Source: Aquirufa sp. (GTDB taxonomy: Bacteria; Bacteroidota; Bacteroidia; Cytophagales; Spirosomataceae). Taken from it: 43,279 nucleotides of DNA. Made by a program: the position numbers and the translations under genes. Position 1 is the stretch's first letter, and the number at the start of each line of letters is the position of its first letter. Location: the NCBI GenBank assembly GCA_030833145.1, contig JAURHT010000004.1, positions 1 to 43,279 on the forward strand, read 5' to 3'. This document shows positions 25,595 through 33,209 of the stretch, in pieces. Under the pieces are notes generated by a model. That model was not told the origin of the DNA and did no database searches. It saw nothing but the letters and a program-made list of their open reading frames with translations.

Positions 25595-26602
25595 CTAAGA
25601 TTCTAATCGTTTTAATAAGTCCGGTAATTGACGTAATAACGCATTACGTTTTAAATAGTCACTGTTAGGAGAGGCCGGCGTTCCACCTAATATTTGTCCC
25701 TCTTTTCGGACGGTTTTGGTTACCCCTGATTGAGCGGTTACAATCGTTTTATCTGCAATGGTTATGTGTCCTGCTACACCCACTTGACCTCCAATTAAAC
25801 AGTTTTGGCCAATTTTAGTAGAACCAGAAACTCCAGTTTGTGCTGCGATAGCGGTATTAGCTCCCACCTCTACATTGTGGGCAATTTGGACTAAATTATC
25901 AATTTTTACCCCTTTTTTTATCAAAGTAGAACCCATGGTGGCTCTATCAATCGTGGTATTGGCGCCTACACTTACACCATCTTCTAATACCACATTTCCT
26001 AATTGTGGAATTGTGGTGAAAGTTCCATCTGCTTGAGGTGCGAAACCAAATCCATCTGAACCAATGACTGCATTTGCGTGTACTGTACAATTATTGCCAA
26101 TGATCGTATCATTGTAGATGACGACGCCTGGATAAATCACACAATTATCGCCAATGGAAACTTTGTTTCCGATGGTCACGTGTGCTGAAATATAGGTATC
26201 ATTCCCAATCGTTGAACTTTTGCCTATACTTGAAAATTGGCCTAGATAGAGATTTATGCCTGTTTTTGCATCTTCTGCAATAAAACTAGGTTGCTGTATG
26301 CCTGTTTCCTTAACGCTCGTAAACTCTTGGTATTTTTGAAGTAAAATAGTGAAAGCAGAGTAGGGGTCTTTAACTTTGATTAAAGTCGCTAGAGGCTTTT
26401 CTTTTAAGACTAAATCGTTTGCTACAATGATGGCTGTTGCCTTAGATTGATACAAAAAGGATTCGTATTTAGGATTTGCTAAAAAAGAAATGCTTCCTTC
26501 TTTTCCTTCTTCTATTTTATTAAACGTCGTTATACTTGCTGATCCATCGCCATCTACTGTACCTTGAATTAATTGGGCTATTTGGTCAACAGTAAATTTC
26601 AT
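25595..26602 (-). CDS. lpxD: UDP-3-O-(3-hydroxyacyl)glucosamine N-acyltransferase
   Basis: A 335-residue trimeric beta-helix enzyme that adds the second acyl chain to the glucosamine in lipid A synthesis. The N-terminal uridine-binding domain (about 1-100) has KIEEGKEGSISFLANPKYE. Hexapeptide repeats follow from about 110 to 310, with DGFGFAP, the catalytic His in LVQIAHNVEVG, and TVTKTVRKEGQILGGTPA. The end (DYLKRNALLRQLPDLLKRL) is the usual C-terminal helix. The ATG at 26602 overlaps the stop of a 14-codon ORF that begins at the HD gene stop, which suggests coupled translation. Confidence 0.96.
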   Translation of the reverse strand: MKFTVDQIAQLIQGTVDGDGSASITTFNKIEEGKEGSISFLANPKYESFLYQSKATAIIVANDLVLKEKPLATLIKVKDPYSAFTILLQKYQEFTSVKETGIQQPSFIAEDAKTGINLYLGQFSSIGKSSTIGNDTYISAHVTIGNKVSIGDNCVIYPGVVIYNDTIIGNNCTVHANAVIGSDGFGFAPQADGTFTTIPQLGNVVLEDGVSVGANTTIDRATMGSTLIKKGVKIDNLVQIAHNVEVGANTAIAAQTGVSGSTKIGQNCLIGGQVGVAGHITIADKTIVTAQSGVTKTVRKEGQILGGTPASPNSDYLKRNALLRQLPDLLKRLES

Positions 26603-26643
26603 TCGGTCACACGTTGTTTAATAAAGGCAAAGAGAATTTCCAT
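26599..26643 (-). CDS. Possible 14-codon bridging ORF between HD gene and lpxD
   Basis: On the minus strand an ATG overlaps the HD gene stop (TAATG). The frame reads MEILFAFIKQRVTE and ends in a TGA that overlaps the lpxD start (ATGA). It fills the whole gap. It could be a translated coupling peptide or chance; there is no evidence for expression beyond the two overlaps. Confidence 0.3.
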   Translation of the reverse strand: MEILFAFIKQRVTE

Positions 26644-27887
26644 TAGCTCAATTCTCCTTGCAAATATACGCTCTTTGGACAACAAAAATAGTATTTTTTT
26701 ACAATCTTACTTAAAGCTTGTATGGTCGGTAAATCAGATGCTTCGAGTAACTCGACCACTTGACCTTGTTTGTCGACCATCTTGATGGTATTGTCTCCCT
26801 GTACGTAGGCAGCATTCGAGGTGGAACCTTCTACGACAAAGTAGGACAATTCTTCATCCGTAATGCCATATTCTCGTTTGATATTCTCCTCTATTTCAAC
26901 TCTTTTCGCCTTTGGGATTGGCTGAGAGCCTAATTTACAGGTGAATAATTTTCTGGCCAAAAAGTGTGTACACAAATGCTTTAGAATTTTATCACTCGCA
27001 TTTTTCCATTCTTTAATGGCTGCCCACACATCGTGGTCATCTAATTCGGTAAAGGCAAGTAAGAGACTTTCTTTAGCTGAGAACTCCTCCCAAGTGTACG
27101 TACTTTTCAGGAAGGTTTTTAAGGGTGAAGAGCAAGGTAGTTTTTGGCCTTCTGCTATTAAAAATTTAGCGCGACGTAATATTTGAATTAACATCGTCTC
27201 AGCTGCGATGGCGGTTTTATGTAAATACACTTGCCAATACATTAAACGACGCGCCATCAAGAAGTTTTCGGTGGAATAAATCCCTTTTTCTTCAATGACT
27301 AATTGTTCATTATTCAAATCCATCATACTTAAAAGCCGCTCAGAGCCTATAAATCCTTCCCGCACACCCGTGTAAAATGAATCTCTACTCAAATAATCTA
27401 ATCGATCTACATCTAATTGTGAGGAGACTAATTGATGAAAGAATTTACGATGGTATTTATTTTCAAATATTTCAATGGCTAAACTTAATTTTCCGTTGAA
27501 GTGTTGATTTAGTTTGGCCATCAAAAGAGTGGAAACATCTTCGTGTTTAACCTCATTCAATAAGGTATATTCTAATACGTGAGAAAAAGGCCCATGACCT
27601 ATATCATGTAATAGAATGGCAATTTCTGCTGCTTCGCGTTCCTCTGGTGTTATCGAATACCCCTTTGCTTTCAAGTTATCCAAAACTTGATCCATCAAGT
27701 GCATTGCCCCTAATGCGTGGTGAAAACGCGTATGATGTGCACCTGGATAGACAAATTCAGCTAAACCTAATTGCTTAATTCGCTTAAGTCGTTGAAAATA
27801 AGGGTGGTCAATCAATTCAAGAATTAATGGATTATTGATTTTAATAAAACCATAAATCGGATCATTAATAATTTTAGTCGGGTACAT
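26643..27887 (-). CDS. HD-domain phosphohydrolase (dNTPase/SAMHD1-like)
   Basis: A 414-residue cytoplasmic HD protein. Metal and phosphate residues are visible: HHTRFHHALGAMHL (about 51-64), LLHDIGHGPFSH (about 92-103, the HD pair) and SSQLDVDRLDYLSRDSFYTG (the last Asp ligand). The arrangement matches bacterial relatives of SAMHD1 and dGTP triphosphohydrolases, which cut nucleotides or related phosphoesters; the true substrate of this Bacteroidota group is not known to me. It heads the lpx block, as it often does in this phylum. ATG 27885-27887 is the only reasonable start. A weak -7 box (TAAATTTC, minus, 27903-27910) lies upstream. Confidence 0.9.
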   Translation of the reverse strand: MYPTKIINDPIYGFIKINNPLILELIDHPYFQRLKRIKQLGLAEFVYPGAHHTRFHHALGAMHLMDQVLDNLKAKGYSITPEEREAAEIAILLHDIGHGPFSHVLEYTLLNEVKHEDVSTLLMAKLNQHFNGKLSLAIEIFENKYHRKFFHQLVSSQLDVDRLDYLSRDSFYTGVREGFIGSERLLSMMDLNNEQLVIEEKGIYSTENFLMARRLMYWQVYLHKTAIAAETMLIQILRRAKFLIAEGQKLPCSSPLKTFLKSTYTWEEFSAKESLLLAFTELDDHDVWAAIKEWKNASDKILKHLCTHFLARKLFTCKLGSQPIPKAKRVEIEENIKREYGITDEELSYFVVEGSTSNAAYVQGDNTIKMVDKQGQVVELLEASDLPTIQALSKIVKKYYFCCPKSVYLQGELS

Positions 27888-27931
27888 GGGAGATTCTTTT
27901 CCGAAATTTAGCTAAAAAGGTTAGTATTCCT

Positions 27932-27939
27932 TAATTTTG
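27932..27939 (+). promoter_or_regulatory. Candidate -7 box for the tRNA
   Basis: TAATTTTG is an exact TAnnTTTG match 36 bases before the tRNA. A TTTA at 27907-27910 lies 21 bases upstream, where a -33 TTTG would be. The predicted start near 27946 leaves a short 5' leader. Confidence 0.45.
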
Positions 27940-27974
27940 TGTCACATTGAATTCCCTAAAAGGATGTACAATGC

Positions 27975-28048
27975 GGACTTGTAGCTCAGTTGGTTAGAGC
28001 ATCTGACTCATAATCAGGGGGTCCATGGTTCGAGCCCATGCTGGTCCA
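27975..28048 (+). tRNA. tRNA with CAU anticodon, probably elongator tRNA-Met
   Basis: A 74-base cloverleaf: acceptor GGACTTG / CTGGTCC, D arm GCTCAGTTGGTTAGAGC, anticodon stem TCTGA / TCAGG around loop CTCATAA, variable GGGTC, T arm CATGG-TTCGAGC-CCATG and discriminator A. CCA is not encoded. The anticodon CAT fits elongator Met or lysidine-modified Ile2. The GTAGCTCAGTTGGTTAGAGC and GGGGTC features resemble elongator Met more closely, and the acceptor does not look like an initiator. One acceptor position (T6-T67) is unpaired. Confidence 0.93.
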
Positions 28049-28058
28049 CTATTTTTTT

Positions 28059-28092
28059 ACCATACTCTTGATAAGGGAGTATGGTTTTTTTT
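28059..28092 (+). terminator. Rho-independent terminator after the tRNA
   Basis: ACCATACTC (28059-28067) pairs with GAGTATGGT (28077-28085) around a 9-base loop and is followed by a T run to 28092. The right flank overlaps the stop codon of the minus-strand transporter gene. There is no T run on the minus side. Confidence 0.8.
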
Positions 28093-29344
28093 ATCCAATA
28101 AATTCCAAATAAAGAAGAGCTCCGGCTGCTGCTGTCATAATGACCAATGCAGCTAAACCTAATAGGTTCGATAATCGTGAATTAGTGTTTTCTCCCATAA
28201 TTTCTTTATTGTTAGAAATATGCAAGATGATGGCAATTAGAACGGGGGCCGTCATACCATACAAAATGGCCGTATAAATTAAGGCGTCAATAGGGGATAT
28301 TCCGATATAGTTTAACGAAAGGCCTACTAATAGGGAGAAAGCTATGATGGAATAGAAACCTTTGGCCTCATGAAACTTCTTATTTAATCCCTGTTCCCAA
28401 CCAAAGGTTTCGGTAAATATATAAGACAAAGAACCACTTAAAACCGGTATGGCTATTAGCCCTGTACCTATGATACCAGTAGCAAATAAAATATAGGCCA
28501 TATCACCAGCCAAAGGTTTTAGCGCTAAGGCTGCCTGTTCAACGGTATCAATTTGATGAATTCCACTCTTGTATAATACAGTACCTGTGGTTAAAATGAT
28601 GAAATACATCACAAATCCTGAAAATCCCATCCCAAAATCGACATCCTGTTCCATCTCGTGAATAATTCTTTTATTCACTATCACTCTTTTATGAACATTC
28701 ATTTCTTCTACTTCCACTGATGCCTGCCAAAAGAATAAATAAGGTGAAATAGTAGTACCTAAAATACCCACTAAAATGGCTATGTATTCTTTGTTAAACT
28801 GGATATCAGGTATCAGTGTAGCAATGAGTATTTCTTTGAAATCTTGTTTGTATAAAAAGGGTACGATGAAATAAACCAACATGACTATACACAAGTATTT
28901 TAAGACGGCCGCAATTTTAGCATAGGGTAAATAGATAATCAATCCGATTAATACGAGGGTGAAAAATACACTAAAATAACTTTGGTCGATGGCAGGAAAT
29001 AATAGGTTACTTACAGCTCCCATTCCTGCGATATCAGCTCCTATATTCATGACAATCGCTGGAAAACTAAAAATGAGCATGAGGTATAAAACCGGTTTCG
29101 GATAATGTTTTTTTAACGTGCCCGTTAATCCTTGCTTTGTCACTAACCCTATTCTGGCACACATTTGCTGAATGGCCGCCATTAATGGAAAGGCAATTAA
29201 AGCCGTCCATAAGGTGGAAAGGCCAAGTCCTGCTCCCGCTTGAGAATAGGTAGCTATTCCAGATGGATCATCATCACTAGCACCAGTAACTAGTCCAGGA
29301 CCTAGGAGTTTCCAAAAGCGAGTTAACCTATTTTTGAATTTCAT
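28091..29344 (-). CDS. NRAMP-family-related divalent metal transporter with atypical metal-site motifs
   Basis: A 417-residue inner-membrane protein with 11 or so helices and the NRAMP start LLGPGLVTGASDDDPSGIAT. In Mn/Fe NRAMPs the first helix reads DPGN and the sixth MPH; here they read DPSG (Asp26 kept, Asn replaced by Gly) and SPY (GTTISPYLFFWQASVEVEE). The usual Asn, Met and His are therefore absent. This points to a separate NRAMP-related branch whose substrate may be Mg, Mn or another ion; the sequence cannot decide. The frame opens at a TTG (29356), but the ATG at 29344 gives a normal NRAMP N-terminus. It has no operon partner; its stop lies in the tRNA terminator. Confidence 0.88.
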   Translation of the reverse strand: MKFKNRLTRFWKLLGPGLVTGASDDDPSGIATYSQAGAGLGLSTLWTALIAFPLMAAIQQMCARIGLVTKQGLTGTLKKHYPKPVLYLMLIFSFPAIVMNIGADIAGMGAVSNLLFPAIDQSYFSVFFTLVLIGLIIYLPYAKIAAVLKYLCIVMLVYFIVPFLYKQDFKEILIATLIPDIQFNKEYIAILVGILGTTISPYLFFWQASVEVEEMNVHKRVIVNKRIIHEMEQDVDFGMGFSGFVMYFIILTTGTVLYKSGIHQIDTVEQAALALKPLAGDMAYILFATGIIGTGLIAIPVLSGSLSYIFTETFGWEQGLNKKFHEAKGFYSIIAFSLLVGLSLNYIGISPIDALIYTAILYGMTAPVLIAIILHISNNKEIMGENTNSRLSNLLGLAALVIMTAAAGALLYLEFIG

Positions 29345-29395
29345 TGTATTTATCAATAGAGTGGTAATTTACGAAGTATTGATTTTCATTCATTA

Positions 29396-29403
29396 TATAT
29401 TTG
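29396..29403 (+). promoter_or_regulatory. Candidate -7 box for the membrane AraC-type gene
   Basis: TATATTTG matches TAnnTTTG exactly and is 30 bases before the ATG at 29434. No -33 TTTG was found at the usual distance. The gap is only 89 bases from the divergent transporter start. Confidence 0.35.
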
Positions 29404-29433
29404 TATATTACAATTATATCTAACCACTTTATA

Positions 29434-30576
29434 ATGCTGTTTCTATTTCAATCGATTTTTGTCATGACACTATTTACTAGTTTTATGACGCCTTCGATCA
29501 TTTTCTTGAAATCGCGAGGATCCTTATTTGCGAACCCTAATATTTATTTAGCTCTTTTGTTTTTCATCTCAGGTATATACTGTTTGACTGTTTATTCTAT
29601 GTCATTGGGTCATAGTTTATTATTTACAGTCTTATTATATGGTAACTTTTCTTCTATCTATTTTTTAATTGGCCCACTTCTCTACTTTTATTTAAGAAGT
29701 TTAAGAACGGGATCTACCAATTTGACTAAAAAAGATTATTGGCATTTTATCCCTTTTATTCTGGTTTTTATAGATACAATTCCCTATTATTTATCACCCT
29801 ATTCTTATAAAGTGGAAGTGGTTAGGCAGGTTTTTAGTGATTGGACCTCCATGTTTAATATTCGCTTAGGTTATGTGTTTAATGCAGCCCATTTGTATGT
29901 ATTACGTCCTTTATTACTAACCATTTATACGTTATGGGGTATTAATTATTTGAGGAATAATCAGGTTTATTTTTTTAAGGCTACACACTTAGGTAAGTGG
30001 TTACAATTATTTTTGTTTTTCCAATGGATGGTGTTTGTAGGCATGAGTTCAGTCTTTTTTGGTGTTTGGCTAGAGAATTCGTTGGGTTTGACTTTTTTAA
30101 ATCATCCCAGTGAGATAAAGTATTTGTCATTAGTGGCTTACATGATAATGGTTTGTACACTTTATTTTTTTCCGGAGATAATTTATTTAAATGCAGATCG
30201 CTTTAAGCGTACATTGAATCCGCAAGAGGCCTACTGGTGGAAGATGGATCAAGCGGTGAATGATTGTTACATATTTAAAAAGCCATTTTTGAATCCAAAT
30301 TTGACTTTGGATCAATTCGGGGAATTAGTCCAAAAGGATAGGAAAGAATTGCGCGATTTTTTTGAACTTTATCTTTTCACTAGCTTTACAGATGAAATGA
30401 ATCGCCTTCGGGTTCAATTTGCGAAGCAGTTAATTAGACAAGGATGTTTACAAAAATCGTGTTTATCTACGTTATATGTGGAGTCAGGATTTAATTGTGA
30501 AGCGGATTTAGAACATTTATTTTATGATTTTGAAGGGATGAGTATTAAAGAGTTTATTGATAAAATTAAAATATAG
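29434..30576 (+). CDS. Membrane-anchored AraC-family transcriptional regulator
   Basis: A 380-residue protein. About seven hydrophobic helices occupy the first 240 residues (for example IYFLIGPLLYFYLRSL and YWHFIPFILVFIDTIPYY), followed by a cytoplasmic C-terminal AraC-type DNA-binding region (about 275-380). The second helix-turn-helix reads LSTLYVESGFNCEADLEHLF with a typical GMSIKEF end, but the normal first motif and the F-S-x-x-S-Y-F consensus are weak. This 7TM-AraC layout is widespread in Bacteroidota. TTG at 29401 is in frame, but ATG 29434 is preferred because the segment before it falls on the promoter box. The type IX cargo gene starts four bases after its stop and is its likely partner or target. 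Confidence 0.8.
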   Translation: MLFLFQSIFVMTLFTSFMTPSIIFLKSRGSLFANPNIYLALLFFISGIYCLTVYSMSLGHSLLFTVLLYGNFSSIYFLIGPLLYFYLRSLRTGSTNLTKKDYWHFIPFILVFIDTIPYYLSPYSYKVEVVRQVFSDWTSMFNIRLGYVFNAAHLYVLRPLLLTIYTLWGINYLRNNQVYFFKATHLGKWLQLFLFFQWMVFVGMSSVFFGVWLENSLGLTFLNHPSEIKYLSLVAYMIMVCTLYFFPEIIYLNADRFKRTLNPQEAYWWKMDQAVNDCYIFKKPFLNPNLTLDQFGELVQKDRKELRDFFELYLFTSFTDEMNRLRVQFAKQLIRQGCLQKSCLSTLYVESGFNCEADLEHLFYDFEGMSIKEFIDKIKI

Positions 30577-30580
30577 GGTA

Positions 30581-31096
30581 ATGAAAAAGGTATTATTAAG
30601 TTTGACTTTGGTGTTGACGGCTCATTTAGTTTTAGCACAGAAAGTAATTAGTTCAGCTATCGGTTCTGGTGGTACAACCACAACGGTAGATGGAAAATAT
30701 TATTCTCAAATTATTGGCCAGCAAAGTGCTGTGACTGGAACGTCCACTAATGGTGGTGTTGTGGTTCGTCAAGGTTTTAAGCAGCCTTCTTTATTAGAAA
30801 GAAGTATTGCGGCTTCAGGAATTAAGTTAAATGTTCAGGAAGAAAATCCTATTACTTACACAACGTACCCTAATCCATTTGTAGATAAATTAACGATTGG
30901 ATTCTCCGTTCCTAGCACAAAACCAACCTTTGTTGCTATTTATGATCAATTAGGATCGGTTATTTACCAGCATACCTATGAGGCTCCTATTAAGGAGATT
31001 GTGTTTACCGACTTCTCGGGTATTAGAGTGGGTAAATACGTTTTGCACGTAATCTCATCTGGAAAGCCTTTTGCAACTACGATTGTAAAAGAATAA
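30581..31096 (+). CDS. Small secreted protein with type IX C-terminal sorting domain
   Basis: A 171-residue protein. A signal peptide (MKKVLLSLTLVLTAHLVLAQ) is followed by a short module seen in many Bacteroidota secreted proteins (VISSAIGSGG ... YSQIIGQQSA ... VVVRQGFKQP, about 22-75). A type A sorting domain makes up the end (about 97-171): TYPNPFVDKLTIGFS, VAIYDQLGSVIY and GKYVLHVISSGKPFATTIVK. Proteins like this cross the inner membrane by Sec and leave through SprA. Apart from the two short modules there is no enzyme or binding domain. ATG 30581 is chosen because an upstream GTG/ATG frame extension lacks a signal peptide. It follows the AraC-type gene by four bases. Confidence 0.85.
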   Translation: MKKVLLSLTLVLTAHLVLAQKVISSAIGSGGTTTTVDGKYYSQIIGQQSAVTGTSTNGGVVVRQGFKQPSLLERSIAASGIKLNVQEENPITYTTYPNPFVDKLTIGFSVPSTKPTFVAIYDQLGSVIYQHTYEAPIKEIVFTDFSGIRVGKYVLHVISSGKPFATTIVKE

Positions 31097-33154
31097 TTAG
31101 AGGCTGAAGGCGATGTATTTATTGCCTTTAGGAGTCCCTAATTTCGTTCCTCCACAAGCGATTACGATATATTGTTTGCCATTCACTGCATACGTGGATG
31201 GTGTCGCGAAAGCTGCTGCTGGCAAGGTAATTGTCCGTAGCAGCTTTCCTGTTTTACTAGCATAGATGCGTAATTTGCCGTCTTTTGCAGCTCCTATAAT
31301 CAATAAGCCACTGGCTGTTACAATAGGACCGCCATAATTTTCAGCACCTGTTCCGGTTATTCCTTTTTGGGCTAAGGCTGGTTCATCACCAAAGGGTATT
31401 TTCCAAAGGTATTTTCCGGTATTTAAATCGATTGCATTTAGGGTTCCCCAAGGAGGGCTAAGAGCTGGTAGGCCTTTCGAATCTAAGAATTTGTTGTATC
31501 CAGTCATTTGGAAAGGGGATACGTAGCTAGCAGCATTTGATGAAGCTACTTCTTTAGGTAATTCATCGTTTATAAAAGATAAAATATTATCCTTTTCTTG
31601 TTTAGAAAGATGGTTGAACCCCGGCATCATTCCTTTTCCATTGTTGATGAATTGTTGGATATAGGCTTTTGATTTTTTGGTTGAAATAGCTGATAAGGAT
31701 GGGTAGCCACTCAATGGGTTCCCTTTTCTGTCTGCACCGTGACACGATTGACAATGGGTTTGGTAGGCTTTTTCGCCTGGATTTAGACTATTTATTTTGG
31801 ATGGAACCATCTTTTGTATCCAACCCATCTCGTTGCTATTTACGTAGAGAATTCCGTCAGGGTCTGCTGCCGCGCCACCCCATTCTCCGCCTCCATCAAA
31901 ACCGGGTAAAATGAGATTCCCTTTTTCACTAGGGGCATCGTGCCAGCCTTTGTTTAAAGAGGTTAAGGTTTGAATGAGCTCTTCTTTGTTTTCGGCATAC
32001 GGATTGACATCATTGTTTTTAATTTCAGATGATAACCGAGCGTATGGTTTGGGAATGGTAGGATAGGGTTGTGTTAACCAGGCATTTTCCCCTTTCAATA
32101 AAGAACCTTGTACTTTCTTTTCGATGATAGGGAAAAGGGGTTTTCCGCTGACACGATCAAATAGAAAGACGAAGCCCTGTTTTGTGATTTGAGCCACTGT
32201 AGGAATCTTTTTTCCGCGATGGGTAACGTTGACTAAATTAGGTGGGGCGGGTAAATCACGGTCCCAAAGGTCGTGATGAGTCGTTTGGAAATGCCAAAGA
32301 CGCTTCCCTGTTTTTGCATCCAAGGCGATCAAGCAATTCGCAAAAAGATTAGATCCTTTTCGGTTTCCTCCATAGAAATCATATCCCGCAGATCCGGTAG
32401 GAACAAAAAGTATACCTCGTTCATTATCGACCGCCATTCCGGCCCAATTATTTGCTGCTCCTGTGTGGGTATTTAAATGGGCGTCTTGGGGCCAGGTAGT
32501 ATATCCAAATTCTCCAGGATAAGGAATCGTATGAAAGGTCCAAACTAATTTGCCCGTCATCACATCGAATGCGCGGATATCGCCAGGAGCTGCATCAGCG
32601 CCCTCAGATAGCCGAACGGGCATAATGATGAGGTTGTGGTATATAGTGCCGGGAGTATTTGAAATGATGAATTTATTGGCAGCAATAGGGGGTAATCCTA
32701 AGTGTAAATCAATCTTTCCCTGATCGCCAAAACTAGGAATCTGCTTTCCCGTCGCGGCGTCTAAAGCCCAAAGATTAGTCCCTGCCGTATACAAAATGCG
32801 TTTCTCTATCCCATTAGTCCAATAGCTCACTCCTCTAGAAGTACTTGCCCAGTTTTTTAATGGATCACCGAAGCGCCATATTTCTTTACCCGTAGCTGCA
32901 TCTAAGGCAAAGGCTTGAACGGTAGAACTAACCCCATAAAGTACCCCTTTGATGATCAGTGGATTGACCTGCATTTGGCCAGAATCTGGAAGATTGTATT
33001 CCCAAGCCACTTTAAGCTGATCGACATTAGCCGCATTTATTTGCGTCAGAGTGGAATAGTGGTTGCGGTTAGAACCACCTAAATATTCCGCCCAATTATC
33101 TGAAGAAGCGAATGCAAAGGCAACGATTGAAAACAGGAATAGCTTTTTGTACAT
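31097..33154 (-). CDS. PQQ-dependent dehydrogenase with embedded cytochrome c domain
   Basis: A 685-residue exported quinoprotein. A signal peptide (about 1-18) leads into eight-bladed propeller repeats with the AxDxxTGKxxW motif (ALDAATGKEIWRFG, AFDVMTGKLVWTFH, ALDAKTGKRLWHFQ, AIDLNTGKYLWKIP). Between blades, at about residues 455-530, a class I cytochrome c is inserted with heme motif CQSCH and the axial Met in GKGMMPGFNHLS. The enzyme would oxidise a sugar or alcohol in the periplasm and pass electrons through its own heme. It most resembles glucose/membrane quinoprotein dehydrogenases; substrate unproven. The frame starts at TTG 33163, but ATG 33154 gives a clean signal peptide. Its stop abuts the stop of the cargo gene. 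No PQQ synthesis gene is in the window. Confidence 0.9.
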   Translation of the reverse strand: MYKKLFLFSIVAFAFASSDNWAEYLGGSNRNHYSTLTQINAANVDQLKVAWEYNLPDSGQMQVNPLIIKGVLYGVSSTVQAFALDAATGKEIWRFGDPLKNWASTSRGVSYWTNGIEKRILYTAGTNLWALDAATGKQIPSFGDQGKIDLHLGLPPIAANKFIISNTPGTIYHNLIIMPVRLSEGADAAPGDIRAFDVMTGKLVWTFHTIPYPGEFGYTTWPQDAHLNTHTGAANNWAGMAVDNERGILFVPTGSAGYDFYGGNRKGSNLFANCLIALDAKTGKRLWHFQTTHHDLWDRDLPAPPNLVNVTHRGKKIPTVAQITKQGFVFLFDRVSGKPLFPIIEKKVQGSLLKGENAWLTQPYPTIPKPYARLSSEIKNNDVNPYAENKEELIQTLTSLNKGWHDAPSEKGNLILPGFDGGGEWGGAAADPDGILYVNSNEMGWIQKMVPSKINSLNPGEKAYQTHCQSCHGADRKGNPLSGYPSLSAISTKKSKAYIQQFINNGKGMMPGFNHLSKQEKDNILSFINDELPKEVASSNAASYVSPFQMTGYNKFLDSKGLPALSPPWGTLNAIDLNTGKYLWKIPFGDEPALAQKGITGTGAENYGGPIVTASGLLIIGAAKDGKLRIYASKTGKLLRTITLPAAAFATPSTYAVNGKQYIVIACGGTKLGTPKGNKYIAFSL

Positions 33155-33209
33155 AATTTTCAAAATATAATACTAGTTTAGTGTGATTTTAGCTCTAAAC
33201 CTTATCAAA

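Noticed and set aside
29345..29433. Metal riboswitch upstream of the transporter or AraC-type gene
   Set aside because: The gap is too short and AT-rich, with no conserved hairpins; only a promoter box is visible.
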